This document shows positions 43,564-52,000 of a stretch of 54,093 bases of DNA, piece after piece; positions within the stretch are counted from its first letter, which is position 1, and each line of letters begins with the position of its first letter. The notes beneath the pieces were generated by a model, which saw only the letters and a list, made by a program, of their open reading frames with translations, made no database searches and had not been told where the DNA came from. This stretch comes from M3007 sp041736625 (GTDB lineage: Bacteria > Bacteroidota > Bacteroidia > Chitinophagales > Saprospiraceae): assembly GCA_041736625.1 (NCBI GenBank), contig JBGSTG010000054.1, positions 1-54,093 of the forward strand. The letters run 5' to 3'. Both the position numbers and the translations under genes were made by a program.

Positions 43564-43722
43564 GAGCTTGTTCGGATTTTGATGCTGAGGCGAAACCGGG
43601 AAAATTTTATTTTTAACAAGGCAAATTTTGCAGTCGAATACGGGCAATTCGGCGAAAAATTTAACGCAGTTAAAAATAAAATTAGCCGGTTGTAGCCCAG
43701 CAATCAAAATCCGAACAAGCTC
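43564..43722. mobile_element. MITE-like element with 21-bp terminal inverted repeats
   Basis: A 159-bp element whose ends GAGCTTGTTCGGATTTTGAT and reverse complement (with one more matching base outside) are perfect. A second inner pair of arms (AATTTTATTTTTAAC at 43603-43617 with 43669-43683) makes almost the whole element fold into one hairpin. It is flanked by TTA on both sides (43561-43563 and 43723-43725), consistent with a 3-bp target duplication. No coding sequence is inside. Ends and target resemble IS5-group elements by my memory only. Confidence 0.72.
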
Positions 43723-46056
43723 TTAGTTCAAAATCACCACTTTCGCGATGACGGCGTCGGGGTTGTCGAATGTCTCTGAACTGGTGGCAAAAATGAGGTA
43801 AACGCCGCTGGCCGCCCGGCGGCCGAGATAGTCGCGGCCGTTCCAGATGGCCTGACCGCCCAGTGCCGTTCCCTCGTACACGAGGTTGCCGGCGATGTCG
43901 GTTATTTTTACGTTGGCGTCGCGCGCAAGGCCGTAAATGGCGATGGGGCCGTCGTAATCGGGGCGCACCGGGTTCGGATAGGCATAGGGCTGTGTCGAGT
44001 TGATGCGCCCCCCTGCGGTTGCCTCGCCGCGCAGGGTTTGCAGGCCGCGCTCGGTTCCTATCCACACTTCTCCGGTGGCCGGGTCGATGGCGATGTCGGT
44101 GATGGCGTTGTCGAACAAGGGGCTGTTGGTTGCGGTGTACTGGGCGATCTGCTGGTCGCCGGCTGGCGATTGTACAAAAATACCGTTGTTGGTGCCGAAC
44201 CATTTGCGGTTGGCCCCGTCGACGGCCACCGCGCGCACCTCTTCCGTTTCGAGCAGGTAGCCGTTAAAGTCGTCAACCGTCACGATGCGGCGCGTTCCAC
44301 GGCAATTGGGGTCAAACACATTGCTGCCGCATTCAAAACTCACGGCGCCCTGCTGGGTACCCACCCACACGTCGCCGTCGAGATCAACCGCGATGCTGTT
44401 GACGGTGTTGGTGGGCAACACGCTGTTGGAGGTGTTGATGAGCCGGTACCGGTCGTCGGAAGGGTCGTCCAAATCGGCGCCGCTGTCGTACACCAGTACG
44501 CCGGTGTTGAACGCCGGCACAAACCATTTGTAGCCGCTGGCGTCGATCACCACCCGCAGGAGTTCATTCACGGGTGCACCGGTGAAATGGCGCATAACGC
44601 CGTCCGGCTTCAGCACCGCAATAGGCGAAGCGGCGTCGTAGTTGCAGATCCACAGGTTGCCCTGGGCGTCAAAAGCCATTCCGCCGATGGCCGTCCGGTT
44701 GGCCCCCGAAAGGCCGGCGTTTTGCAGGGTGGAATTGTACTGGTTGTAGCATTTCGTCTGCGCGCCGCCCTCGGTTGCCTCCACCAGTCCGCCCACAAAA
44801 CTGCCGGCATAAAAGGTGTTGTCGACCGGGTGGGGCTCCACGCGCCACATGCTTTTCCCGCAATCGCCGTCGAGCAACTCGGGGTTGCTCACCACGGAGA
44901 AACGCCGCCAGGTGTTGTTTTCAAAAATATAGATGCCGTCGGCCGAGTAGGTGGGGTTGAGGTTGACGTCGTATCCGGGGGTGCTGACCAGCACGCGGCC
45001 GTTGGCCATGGCAATTTCGGAACTCTGGTGCGTATAGGGCGAATCGTATCGAAAGCGGTCGCACTGGCCGGTGTTGTGGTCGTAAAAGCGAAAGTCATCG
45101 GCAAAGTCGGCGAACCAGAAGCGCCGGGCGCCGTCCTCAATACAGTACAGTGGACGGATGGCGTCGCAGGCGTACATGATCTCGTACTGGGCGCCGTCGG
45201 GCTCGCGGTACACCACCCGGCCGTTAAAGTTCAAACGCCACCCGATCACCGTACCGGGGCCTTCGTGGGTGATGTATACGACTTCCTGGCTGGGGTGCTG
45301 TTCGAGCAGGGTAGCCAGGGCGCCGTCGAAGCGATACAGGCTTCGGCCGGCGCCGATCAGCATTTCGCTTCCGGTGTTGCACAAGGCAGTGACGGCTGTG
45401 GCGCCCGGAAAGCCGGTTTGAGGGTCGAGCACCGACCAGCGACCGAAATCGGCCGGGTTGAGGTCGTTTTCGGGCAGGGCGTACAAACCCTCTTCGGTAC
45501 CGATGTAAAGGTTGCCCTGAAAGCGGGCCACGGCGCGTACCGGAATATCGGTGAAGGTGGTATACACCACTTCGGCGCGGTTAAGGTCCAGCTTGATGAG
45601 TCCGAACCCGCAGGCCAGGTAGGCAAAGGCGCCGTCGAAGGCGACATCATACACCGTTCGGTCGCCGATAAGGTTGCGGTTATTGAAAATAAAGGGCAGG
45701 TTTACGGTGTGGCCGTCGGTCGGGTACCAAAGGTCGAGGTTGCTGTTGGCGTACGCGATGAGCAACACCCCGGCGGCCTGGTTGAAGCGTACGAGCTGAA
45801 CGCCCACGTCGCTCAGCCCCTCCACTTTGGTGAGAAAACGGGGGGAGCGATCGGCTTTATCCACCTCCACCACCGCCCATTCGGTGGCGCAGTACGCCTT
45901 GGTTTCGCTTTGCGTGACGTAGGACACGCGCTGCCACGGCAGGTGCTGGCGCCACTCGCCGATGATCAGGTCGGGGAAGCCGTTGGCAGGCTCCTGGGCC
46001 AGGGAAAGGGACAGGGCGCCCAGGGTGAAAACAGCGGAGAGGTATTTTTTCAGCAT
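43723..46056 (-). CDS. porZ: Type IX secretion system protein PorZ (beta-propeller)
   Basis: 777 residues. Signal peptide to about residue 20 (MLKKYLSAVFTLGALSLSLA), then a start IGEWRQHLPWQRVSYV like other PorZ proteins and two-component-regulator-type propeller repeats (KVEGLSDVGVQLVRF, DPQTGFPGATAVTALC, TNTVNSIAVDLDGDVWVGT). The C-terminal domain (YAYPNPVRPDYDGPIAIYG ... GVYLIFATSS) is a T9SS sorting domain. PorZ works at the outer surface with the PorU sortase, in attaching A-LPS to T9SS cargo. The stop codon TAA coincides with the TTA target site of the MITE-like element. The PorZ name is from overall pattern and length. Confidence 0.85.
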   Translation of the reverse strand: MLKKYLSAVFTLGALSLSLAQEPANGFPDLIIGEWRQHLPWQRVSYVTQSETKAYCATEWAVVEVDKADRSPRFLTKVEGLSDVGVQLVRFNQAAGVLLIAYANSNLDLWYPTDGHTVNLPFIFNNRNLIGDRTVYDVAFDGAFAYLACGFGLIKLDLNRAEVVYTTFTDIPVRAVARFQGNLYIGTEEGLYALPENDLNPADFGRWSVLDPQTGFPGATAVTALCNTGSEMLIGAGRSLYRFDGALATLLEQHPSQEVVYITHEGPGTVIGWRLNFNGRVVYREPDGAQYEIMYACDAIRPLYCIEDGARRFWFADFADDFRFYDHNTGQCDRFRYDSPYTHQSSEIAMANGRVLVSTPGYDVNLNPTYSADGIYIFENNTWRRFSVVSNPELLDGDCGKSMWRVEPHPVDNTFYAGSFVGGLVEATEGGAQTKCYNQYNSTLQNAGLSGANRTAIGGMAFDAQGNLWICNYDAASPIAVLKPDGVMRHFTGAPVNELLRVVIDASGYKWFVPAFNTGVLVYDSGADLDDPSDDRYRLINTSNSVLPTNTVNSIAVDLDGDVWVGTQQGAVSFECGSNVFDPNCRGTRRIVTVDDFNGYLLETEEVRAVAVDGANRKWFGTNNGIFVQSPAGDQQIAQYTATNSPLFDNAITDIAIDPATGEVWIGTERGLQTLRGEATAGGRINSTQPYAYPNPVRPDYDGPIAIYGLARDANVKITDIAGNLVYEGTALGGQAIWNGRDYLGRRAASGVYLIFATSSETFDNPDAVIAKVVILN

Positions 46057-46225
46057 AACACGCGGGTTGTACGCTGTAATGGCGTTTGGACAAGGCATAC
46101 GGTTGCCTGCCCGGGGTTGACCGATTAAATTCCGTGCTGATATTAACGGGGCGACTGTCGGACTCTCCGTGACTTGTACTGGACTGGCTGATATGAACGG
46201 GGTAACTGGCAATCAACTCGTTATA
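46057..46225. other. Gap before porZ with a short direct repeat
   Basis: 169 bp without a gene. It contains a 22-bp imperfect direct repeat (46136-46157 and 46187-46208, 19 of 22 bases equal, core GCTGATATNAACGGGG), 51 bp apart in start position. No clear promoter consensus was found. Confidence 0.6.
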
Positions 46226-46804
46226 TCAACCATTACGGTACAAACTACTATTTTCCAAGTAGTTAAACACCGCCTCCGGCACCAGATAGCGAACCGATTT
46301 CCCCTGTCGGATGCACTCGCGGATGTAGGTTGCCGAGATGTCGAGCAACGGGGCCTGCAGCAGGTGTACCCGTGGCCACCGGGCCCGCTCACCCAGGTCT
46401 ACCGACGGGCGATTGTACACGTAGATGTCGTGATTGGCCACCAGATGCTCGTAATTTTTCCAGCGGTGGATGTCGGCCAGACTGTCGGCGCCCATGATGA
46501 TCGCAAAGGTATGGTCAGGGTACTTCTCCCGCAGATAAGCCAGGGTATCCACGGTATACGACGGCCTTGGGAGGCTAAATTCTATGTTGGACACCTCCAG
46601 CAGCGGGTTGTCGCCGATGCCTAAGCGCACCAGATGAAGCCGGTCATAGTCGTTGGCCAGCGTTTTTTTGGGCTTGAGCGGGTTTTGCGGGCTCACCACG
46701 AGCCATACGCGCTGCAAATCGGTGTGCGTCGCCAGGTGGTTGGCGATGATCAGGTGACCGATGTGTATGGGGTTGAAAGAGCCGAAGAACAGGCCTATCT
46801 TCAT
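46226..46804 (-). CDS. nadD: Nicotinate-nucleotide adenylyltransferase
   Basis: 192 residues. The nucleotidyltransferase signatures GSFNPIHIGHL (N terminus) and ISATYIRECIRQGKSVRYLVP (C terminus) identify NadD, which joins nicotinate mononucleotide and ATP to give deamido-NAD in NAD synthesis. GADSLADIHRWKNYEHL and VSPQNPLKP are further family segments. Its start overlaps rbfA by 4 bp, so both are translated from one message. Length is normal. Confidence 0.96.
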   Translation of the reverse strand: MKIGLFFGSFNPIHIGHLIIANHLATHTDLQRVWLVVSPQNPLKPKKTLANDYDRLHLVRLGIGDNPLLEVSNIEFSLPRPSYTVDTLAYLREKYPDHTFAIIMGADSLADIHRWKNYEHLVANHDIYVYNRPSVDLGERARWPRVHLLQAPLLDISATYIRECIRQGKSVRYLVPEAVFNYLENSSLYRNG

Positions 46805-47175
46805 GGTTGATGCAACTGCTGGTCTTCGTCGCTGATGCGATTCAGCAGGGCCTCTACCCGGTACATTTCATCAATGGTGTCGTCGAGGAAAAAAGCGATT
46901 TCGGGGATGCGCCGCATTTGTTTCCCGATTTTGCCGGCCAAAGCCTGTTTGAGGCGCTGGTGGTTGTCTTCCAGTTCCAGGATGACTTCCTGTTTGTTCT
47001 CCGTTCCGTAAACACTGATGTATATGTTGGCGTTTAAGAGGTCCGGTGTCATTTTGACGTGGGTGACGGTCACCAGTTTGCCGTTTCCGTAGATGTTGCT
47101 TCCTTCCTGCATCAAAATCATGCTGAAATAGCGCCGGATTTGCTCCCCTATCTGCTTTTGTCGAATGGTCTCCAT
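46801..47175 (-). CDS. rbfA: 30S ribosome-binding factor A
   Basis: 124 residues. Matches RbfA by the KH-like fold pattern: RQKQIGEQIRRYFSMILMQE at the N terminus, LVTVTHVKMTPDLLNANIYI, and IGKQMRRIPEIAFFLDDTIDEMYRVEALL at the end. RbfA binds immature small subunits and helps form the 5' end of 16S rRNA; cold adaptation depends on it in E. coli. First gene of the rbfA-nadD unit. No strong promoter was recognised, though a TTTG-rich stretch lies upstream. Confidence 0.93.
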   Translation of the reverse strand: METIRQKQIGEQIRRYFSMILMQEGSNIYGNGKLVTVTHVKMTPDLLNANIYISVYGTENKQEVILELEDNHQRLKQALAGKIGKQMRRIPEIAFFLDDTIDEMYRVEALLNRISDEDQQLHQP

Positions 47176-47286
47176 GGTCGTCGTTGATTAATCGTCTGAA
47201 AAAAAACCTAACGGTAAACGCCGCAGCTCGGCTGTTGGTGCCCCAAAGATCATAAAAAGTATCGGGGAAAAAAAACGCGGAACAGA

Positions 47287-47319
47287 TTTGCATATTTCAT
47301 GTGAATGACTGTATCTTTG
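47287..47319 (+). promoter_or_regulatory. Promoter of tRNA-Lys
   Basis: TTTG (47287-47290), 21 bp, TATCTTTG (47312-47319), with the tRNA starting 21 bp downstream. An excellent Bacteroidota match. Confidence 0.8.
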
Positions 47320-47340
47320 CCCCGCATTTTCAGAATGCTT

Positions 47341-47413
47341 GATTCCGTAGCTCAGTTGGTAGAGCAATACACTTTTAATGTATGGGCCCTGGGTTCGAGT
47401 CCCAGCGGGATCA
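47341..47413 (+). tRNA. tRNA-Lys (anticodon TTT)
   Basis: A 73-base cloverleaf: acceptor GATTCCG pairs with CGGGATC (one G-T pair), D arm GCTC/GAGC, anticodon stem ATACA/TGTAT with loop CTTTTAA (anticodon TTT), T arm CTGGG/CCCAG with TTCGAGT. The 3' CCA is not encoded. A hairpin terminator follows. Confidence 0.95.
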
Positions 47414-47420
47414 CAAAAAA

Positions 47421-47444
47421 AAGACCTCACCTCGGTGGGGTCTT
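47421..47444 (+). terminator. Intrinsic terminator after tRNA-Lys
   Basis: A 10-bp stem (AAGACCTCAC pairing with GTGGGGTCTT, one T-G pair) and 4-base loop, flanked by A-run and T-run (TCTTTTTTGTTTTTT), 8 bp after the tRNA. Confidence 0.85.
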
Positions 47445-47497
47445 TTTTGTTTTTTCAGGGCAATTTTTAATCTTTGCTGCGTTTAATCTTCGTTTCT

Positions 47498-49294
47498 ATG
47501 CTACGCCCCCCCTTCTTTTACCCGGCCATTTTGGCCTTGGCCTGCCTGTTTGGCGCGCCCCTCCAAAGCACCACCGTCATTCCCTTTGTCAACCTCGCCG
47601 AACTGACCCACGCCAGTCCGGTAGTAGTGGCCGCCCGCGCCATGAGCCCGCAGGAAACGGCTTTCGCAGACGGACAGGTGTTTCGCGACACGCGTTTCAG
47701 CGTCGTGCGCACGATTAAAGGCCCCTTGCAGCCCGGCGACGCTTTTTCCGTGCGCCCTTACGCCTTCCGGCAGGGCGATATGCACGCGGTCATCGAAGGC
47801 GACTTTGAGCCGGAGCCCGGAAAAACCTACCTGCTGTACCTGTCGCCCGCCGGCGACGCCTGGCGGCCTGTCATGCTCTCGTATTATGTGCTCGAAGAGT
47901 TTACCCACGACGGCGAAGCTTACTGGATGCCCTCTGAAGCAGCGCGACAGATCCACGCATGGCCCCGTCCCGACGGGCCGGCGCCCGAACCCTTGGGCGT
48001 GTACCGGCAACAGACGCTGGAAGCCGCCCTCAAAGCGCAGGTAGCGGCGCCCGCTACCCCGTGGCCAGGGGTTCAGTTGCTCGCCGTTGTTCCGCCCGCC
48101 GGTATGCAAGCATCGGACAGAGCCCTGCCCACAGACTGCAATTTCACCTGGGGAGTAGATCTGGTGCGATGGGAAAACCAGACCCTCAACCTGAGACACA
48201 ACCCTACCAGCGCCCCTTCGGATATCGTGGCGCGCCTGACGGCCGTAACCTCGGCCTACGCCACAGAATACGAGGGCACCGATATGAATTATGCCGGCGC
48301 TGCCAGTCCGGTGTATGTACCCAACTGTGTCGGAGGGCAGGCACAGGGCGGCAATTTCACTGATTACATGGACGACCTGCCCGGCGGGTCACAAAACATA
48401 CTGGTCATCTTCAACGATCCCTGCGGGCAGATTGCCGACGTCAACAATTGCGCCGGCACGCTGGCCATCGGCGGCTTTTACTACTTCTCCAGCACCCACT
48501 CGTACAAGGGCGACACCTGGAAGGACGCCGGATACGGGTTTACCATTGTGAACGACACCATCTACCCCAATTGCCTGAGCGCCGTCAATTACGAACGCCT
48601 GCTCACCCACGAGCTTACCCATGCCCACTGCATGGGCCACCTCACCCCGGCGCAGTATAACAACCAGAACATGTACCCGTTTTGCTGCAATGCCATCGGC
48701 GTAAAAGACGAGGAATGCATGGACTACGTGTACGATGCCTTTCCGGCGCCGGTGACGCTGATCGCCTTCCGCGCCGAGGCCGGTCCAAACGGCGGGGTAC
48801 AGCTTTTCTGGGAAACCGGATTGGAGTACCAGAACCAATATTTTGAAGTGGAAAAGTCGGCCGACGGGGCTCGATTTGTACCCATGGTACGTGTAGCACC
48901 TGCCGTACTAAATGCGCCAAACACCTACGAGGTCACGGACGCCAACCCGTTTCCCGGCGAAAATTATTACCGCCTGAAGCAGGTGGACTTCGATGGCACG
49001 GTCCACTACCTAGGCATACGACAGGTGGTTGCGGCGATTGAAGGCAGCCTGTATGTGGCTCCCAATCCGGTACAGGGCACGCAAATGCACGTCTATTTAC
49101 CGGTGGAAATCCCGAATGGCACCCTCCAGTTGTACAATGCGCTTGGGCAATTGGTTTTCTCCAGAAATATTGACGAACACGAGGGGCGGGACCCCATTGA
49201 CGTTCCCATTGCGGAAGGCGCTAAAGGAACCTATATGCTGGTGTTTAAAAGCGATCCCGGTCGTGTAATATCCCGACTAGTCTGTCTGAAATAA
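47498..49294 (+). CDS. Matrixin-like (metzincin) metalloprotease with T9SS sorting domain
   Basis: 598 residues. Signal peptide (to about 24), an N-terminal domain of unknown type (about 25-200), and a zinc protease centre: H371-E-L-T-H375-A-H-C378-M-G-H381, followed by a candidate Met-turn NQNMYPF (Met392). This is HExxHxxGxxH with Cys in place of the usual Gly. C-rich surroundings (PFCCNAIGVKDEEC) could form disulfides. The end (YVAPNPVQGTQMHVYL ... GTYMLVFKSD) is a type A T9SS sorting domain, so the protein is probably surface-exposed or secreted. An in-frame TTG at 47474 is less likely than the ATG at 47498. Confidence 0.82.
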   Translation: MLRPPFFYPAILALACLFGAPLQSTTVIPFVNLAELTHASPVVVAARAMSPQETAFADGQVFRDTRFSVVRTIKGPLQPGDAFSVRPYAFRQGDMHAVIEGDFEPEPGKTYLLYLSPAGDAWRPVMLSYYVLEEFTHDGEAYWMPSEAARQIHAWPRPDGPAPEPLGVYRQQTLEAALKAQVAAPATPWPGVQLLAVVPPAGMQASDRALPTDCNFTWGVDLVRWENQTLNLRHNPTSAPSDIVARLTAVTSAYATEYEGTDMNYAGAASPVYVPNCVGGQAQGGNFTDYMDDLPGGSQNILVIFNDPCGQIADVNNCAGTLAIGGFYYFSSTHSYKGDTWKDAGYGFTIVNDTIYPNCLSAVNYERLLTHELTHAHCMGHLTPAQYNNQNMYPFCCNAIGVKDEECMDYVYDAFPAPVTLIAFRAEAGPNGGVQLFWETGLEYQNQYFEVEKSADGARFVPMVRVAPAVLNAPNTYEVTDANPFPGENYYRLKQVDFDGTVHYLGIRQVVAAIEGSLYVAPNPVQGTQMHVYLPVEIPNGTLQLYNALGQLVFSRNIDEHEGRDPIDVPIAEGAKGTYMLVFKSDPGRVISRLVCLK

Positions 49295-49388
49295 TCCTTT
49301 TTTAGACAATTTTAAGAATTGTCGAAGGAATCCTGAATACTGGCGCCTGCACCTTTGTCTTATTGTTTAACAAACCAATATTACAAAG

Positions 49389-49901
49389 ATGGACAGTACA
49401 CATTTGCATTTGATCCTGAACCATTTTCCCATTATCGGCACCCTTATTGGAACCGGTGTCATGGTTTTTGCATATTTATACCATGCCGAACCAACCAAAA
49501 AAGCTGCTTTATGGATTTGGGTGGTCATGGCTGTGATCGCCATTCCTGTATTTCTGACAGGCGAACCGGCCGAGGAAACCGTGGAAGGGTTGGCTGGGGT
49601 GTCGGAAACCATGATCGAACAACATGAAGAAGCCGCCCAAATTGCGATTTGGCTCATGGAAGCTTTGGGCGTATTCTCTTTGGTCGCTCTTTTCGCTGGT
49701 TTCCGTTACGAAGTATTTACTAAAACAATGACAAGCATTGCACTTGTGCTGAGCCTGATCACCTTTGGAATGATGGCAAGGACCGGATATTTGGGTGGCC
49801 AAATTCGTCACACAGAAATTCGAAAGGGGCAAAGTGAAACGCTGGTGCCGGGTGAAACAGGCGAAGTAGGTGGCGGAAATGCTGATGAGAATGACGACTG
49901 A
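49389..49901 (+). CDS. Membrane protein, DUF2231-like
   Basis: 170 residues and about four membrane helices. The N terminus HLHLILNHFPIIGTLIGTGV and the EQHEEAAQIAIW segment, with His residues at the membrane boundary, suit DUF2231-type proteins that have been linked to heme- or redox-related roles; this is a weak assignment. The C-terminal tail is soluble and Gly/Glu/Asp-rich. The block from here to 51979 is visibly more AT-rich than surrounding genes. It lies 15 bp before the response regulator, so it may be controlled by or feed the two-component system. Confidence 0.7.
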   Translation: MDSTHLHLILNHFPIIGTLIGTGVMVFAYLYHAEPTKKAALWIWVVMAVIAIPVFLTGEPAEETVEGLAGVSETMIEQHEEAAQIAIWLMEALGVFSLVALFAGFRYEVFTKTMTSIALVLSLITFGMMARTGYLGGQIRHTEIRKGQSETLVPGETGEVGGGNADENDD

Positions 49902-49916
49902 ATATTATTTAGAGAC

Positions 49917-50597
49917 ATGCAATTGCTTCTGATTGAGGATGAAATCGCTATTTCGGATTTTATCCGGGAAGGTCTTGAGGAAGAGGGCTTTAAAGTGAAA
50001 ACGGCCCTGAACGGCAAGACCGGACTAGAGATGGCGCTCTGTAATGCAGAGGAGTATGATTTGCTTCTCTTGGACTGGATGCTTCCAGGGGCGAGTGGCA
50101 TTGATATTTGCAGGGCTGTTCGCCGGGAAAACAGGCTGATACCGATCATTTTTCTGACGGCAAAAGATACTGCGGATGAGGCTGTTTTTGCGTTGGAAGC
50201 CGGGGCCAATGACTTCATCAGAAAACCCTTTGTTTTTGAAGAATTACTGGCACGCATCCGTGTGTTGCTACGCAGTAAAACAGGAGAACAAACCGTTTTT
50301 CATTGTAACAATATCCAATTGGACCTTGAAAAGCACCTTGCTACCAAGAACAACCAGGTAATCCCGCTTACCCAAAAGGAATTCGCCTTGCTGGAGTATC
50401 TCTTGCGTCATCGGGGGAAAGTTTGTCGACGCAACCGGATAATGGAGAGAATCTGGGACATTCAATTTAGTCACAGCACTGCTGTTATAGATGTGTATAT
50501 CAATTCTTTGCGCAAAAAGTTCGACGACCCTGACACCAACAGCTCTTTTATCACCACCGTTCGAGGTATCGGATACCGCATAGAGGAAGAATCATGA
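49917..50597 (+). CDS. OmpR/PhoB-family response regulator
   Basis: 226 residues: receiver domain with acidic pair in LLLIEDE, phosphoacceptor Asp in YDLLLLDWMLPG (about residue 53), the Thr and Lys of FLTAKD and FIRKPF, then a winged-helix DNA-binding domain (PLTQKEFALLEYLLRHRG, DVYINSLRKKFDDP, TVRGIGYRI). It controls transcription when phosphorylated by the neighbouring kinase, with which it overlaps by 4 bp (ATGA). Targets are unknown; the upstream membrane-protein gene is the obvious candidate. Confidence 0.95.
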   Translation: MQLLLIEDEIAISDFIREGLEEEGFKVKTALNGKTGLEMALCNAEEYDLLLLDWMLPGASGIDICRAVRRENRLIPIIFLTAKDTADEAVFALEAGANDFIRKPFVFEELLARIRVLLRSKTGEQTVFHCNNIQLDLEKHLATKNNQVIPLTQKEFALLEYLLRHRGKVCRRNRIMERIWDIQFSHSTAVIDVYINSLRKKFDDPDTNSSFITTVRGIGYRIEEES

Positions 50598-51979
50598 AAT
50601 CCGCTTTTCAAACCCGGATCGCCCTGTTCAACACCTTCACAGCGTCCTTAAGTACCGGCATTGCGTTCATTGTATTGTATTCGGTGGTTCATTGGTCTGT
50701 TTTCCACCACATGGATAGTATCCTTTTACATGAACAACGCGAGATATCCAACCATCTGGTGTCGGACGGCCAACACATCCGTCAGTTGCCCGGTAACGAA
50801 TGGCTTGAGGAGGAACACCGGGAAAAAACCGGCTTCTCCATTTTCTTGCAGATTGTGGATCAAAACAACAACCTGATTTTTCATTCCCTGAATCTGAGGA
50901 GCGCACGCTTAAGCAGCAAAGACACGGATGCAAAGCAAATCTTCTTTAATTCTTTTTTAAACGGTGAACCCATTCGACAAGGGCAATTCGCCCTTTTGGA
51001 CGAGCACGGAGAAATATTGGGTTATTTACAGGTGGGCATGCCGCGCAAAGCTTATGATGTGGTGTTGAATAATCTGGAAAATGCTTTGGTGCTTCTGTTT
51101 CCTTTACTTTCCCTGTGGTTTTTCCTCTCATCCTTCTTTTCCGCAGGGCACGGAATTGCACCCATTCATCATTTGATACAGGCTGCTAAACAGCTTGATG
51201 AACAGCATTTGGAAGCCCGTCTACCGCTTCCTTCCCACAACGATGAAATATACCAATTGGCCATCACGATAAATGACCTGTTAAAACGACTTGATGACAG
51301 CTTCCAACGGGAAAAAGAAATCACCGCCAATCTGTCTCATGAATTGCGTACTCCTTTGACAGGTATCCGAGGAACCTTGGAGGTGCTCATCCGAAAACCC
51401 CGACAACCCGCTGTATATGAAAAAAAAATCAAGGAAATTATCCTTGAGACAGATCGAATTAACCATTTGATCGAACAACTGCTCCAAATCTCGCGAATTG
51501 AGTCAGGCGCCTTGGCCGTTGAGAAAATTGCCATTAACCTGAAGCAATTTTTGCAGGCACATTTGGAAAAATGGCAAGGGGAAATCGAGAAAAAACAAAT
51601 AACAACTTGCCTGCACATCCCCGAAACTCCAATTACCGTATGGTGCGATCCCTTTTTGCTCGATGTAATTGTATCCAATTTAATCAGTAACGCCCTGAAG
51701 TATAGTTCAAGTGGCAGTGTCCTCGAATTAAGTTGGAATGAGACACGGCAAATATTATACGTAACGGATCAGGGAATAGGGATTGAACCCGATAAAATCC
51801 AATATGTTTTCAATCGTTTTTATCGGGTAGATACCTCCCAGAACGCCGGCGTTCCGGGAACTGGGCTAGGCCTTTTCATGGCAAACAAAGCAACAACATT
51901 ACAAGATTTGGAACTTAGTGTGGAGAGCTATCCTGGGAAAGGGACAACCTTTAGTCTGCATTTTAACAGGAGCAACTGA
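50594..51979 (+). CDS. Sensor histidine kinase
   Basis: 461 residues: two membrane helices (about 14-38 and 163-185) around an extracytoplasmic sensor of about 125 residues, a HAMP-like linker, the phosphoacceptor H-box ITANLSHELRTPLTGIRG (about residue 250) and a full ATP-binding domain (NLISNALKYS, VTDQGIGI, FNRFYRVDTS, GTGLGLFM). Ligand unknown; the sensor is rich in Gln, Asn and His. Paired with the regulator just upstream. The gene converges with lptB 21 bp away; no terminator seen. Confidence 0.95.
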   Translation: MKSAFQTRIALFNTFTASLSTGIAFIVLYSVVHWSVFHHMDSILLHEQREISNHLVSDGQHIRQLPGNEWLEEEHREKTGFSIFLQIVDQNNNLIFHSLNLRSARLSSKDTDAKQIFFNSFLNGEPIRQGQFALLDEHGEILGYLQVGMPRKAYDVVLNNLENALVLLFPLLSLWFFLSSFFSAGHGIAPIHHLIQAAKQLDEQHLEARLPLPSHNDEIYQLAITINDLLKRLDDSFQREKEITANLSHELRTPLTGIRGTLEVLIRKPRQPAVYEKKIKEIILETDRINHLIEQLLQISRIESGALAVEKIAINLKQFLQAHLEKWQGEIEKKQITTCLHIPETPITVWCDPFLLDVIVSNLISNALKYSSSGSVLELSWNETRQILYVTDQGIGIEPDKIQYVFNRFYRVDTSQNAGVPGTGLGLFMANKATTLQDLELSVESYPGKGTTFSLHFNRSN

Positions 51980-52000
51980 GGTATATTTTATCCTGGAAGG

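Noticed and set aside
44038..46128. Long open frame of about 696 codons on the plus strand opposite porZ
   Set aside because: Composition is a mirror of the GC-rich porZ gene; the translation is Val/Gly/His-rich without any recognisable motif, whereas porZ has signal peptide, repeats and sorting domain.
49305..49323. Hairpin after the matrixin-like gene
   Set aside because: A 7-bp AT-rich stem (GACAATT/AATTGTC) with little stability; could be chance in AT-rich sequence.
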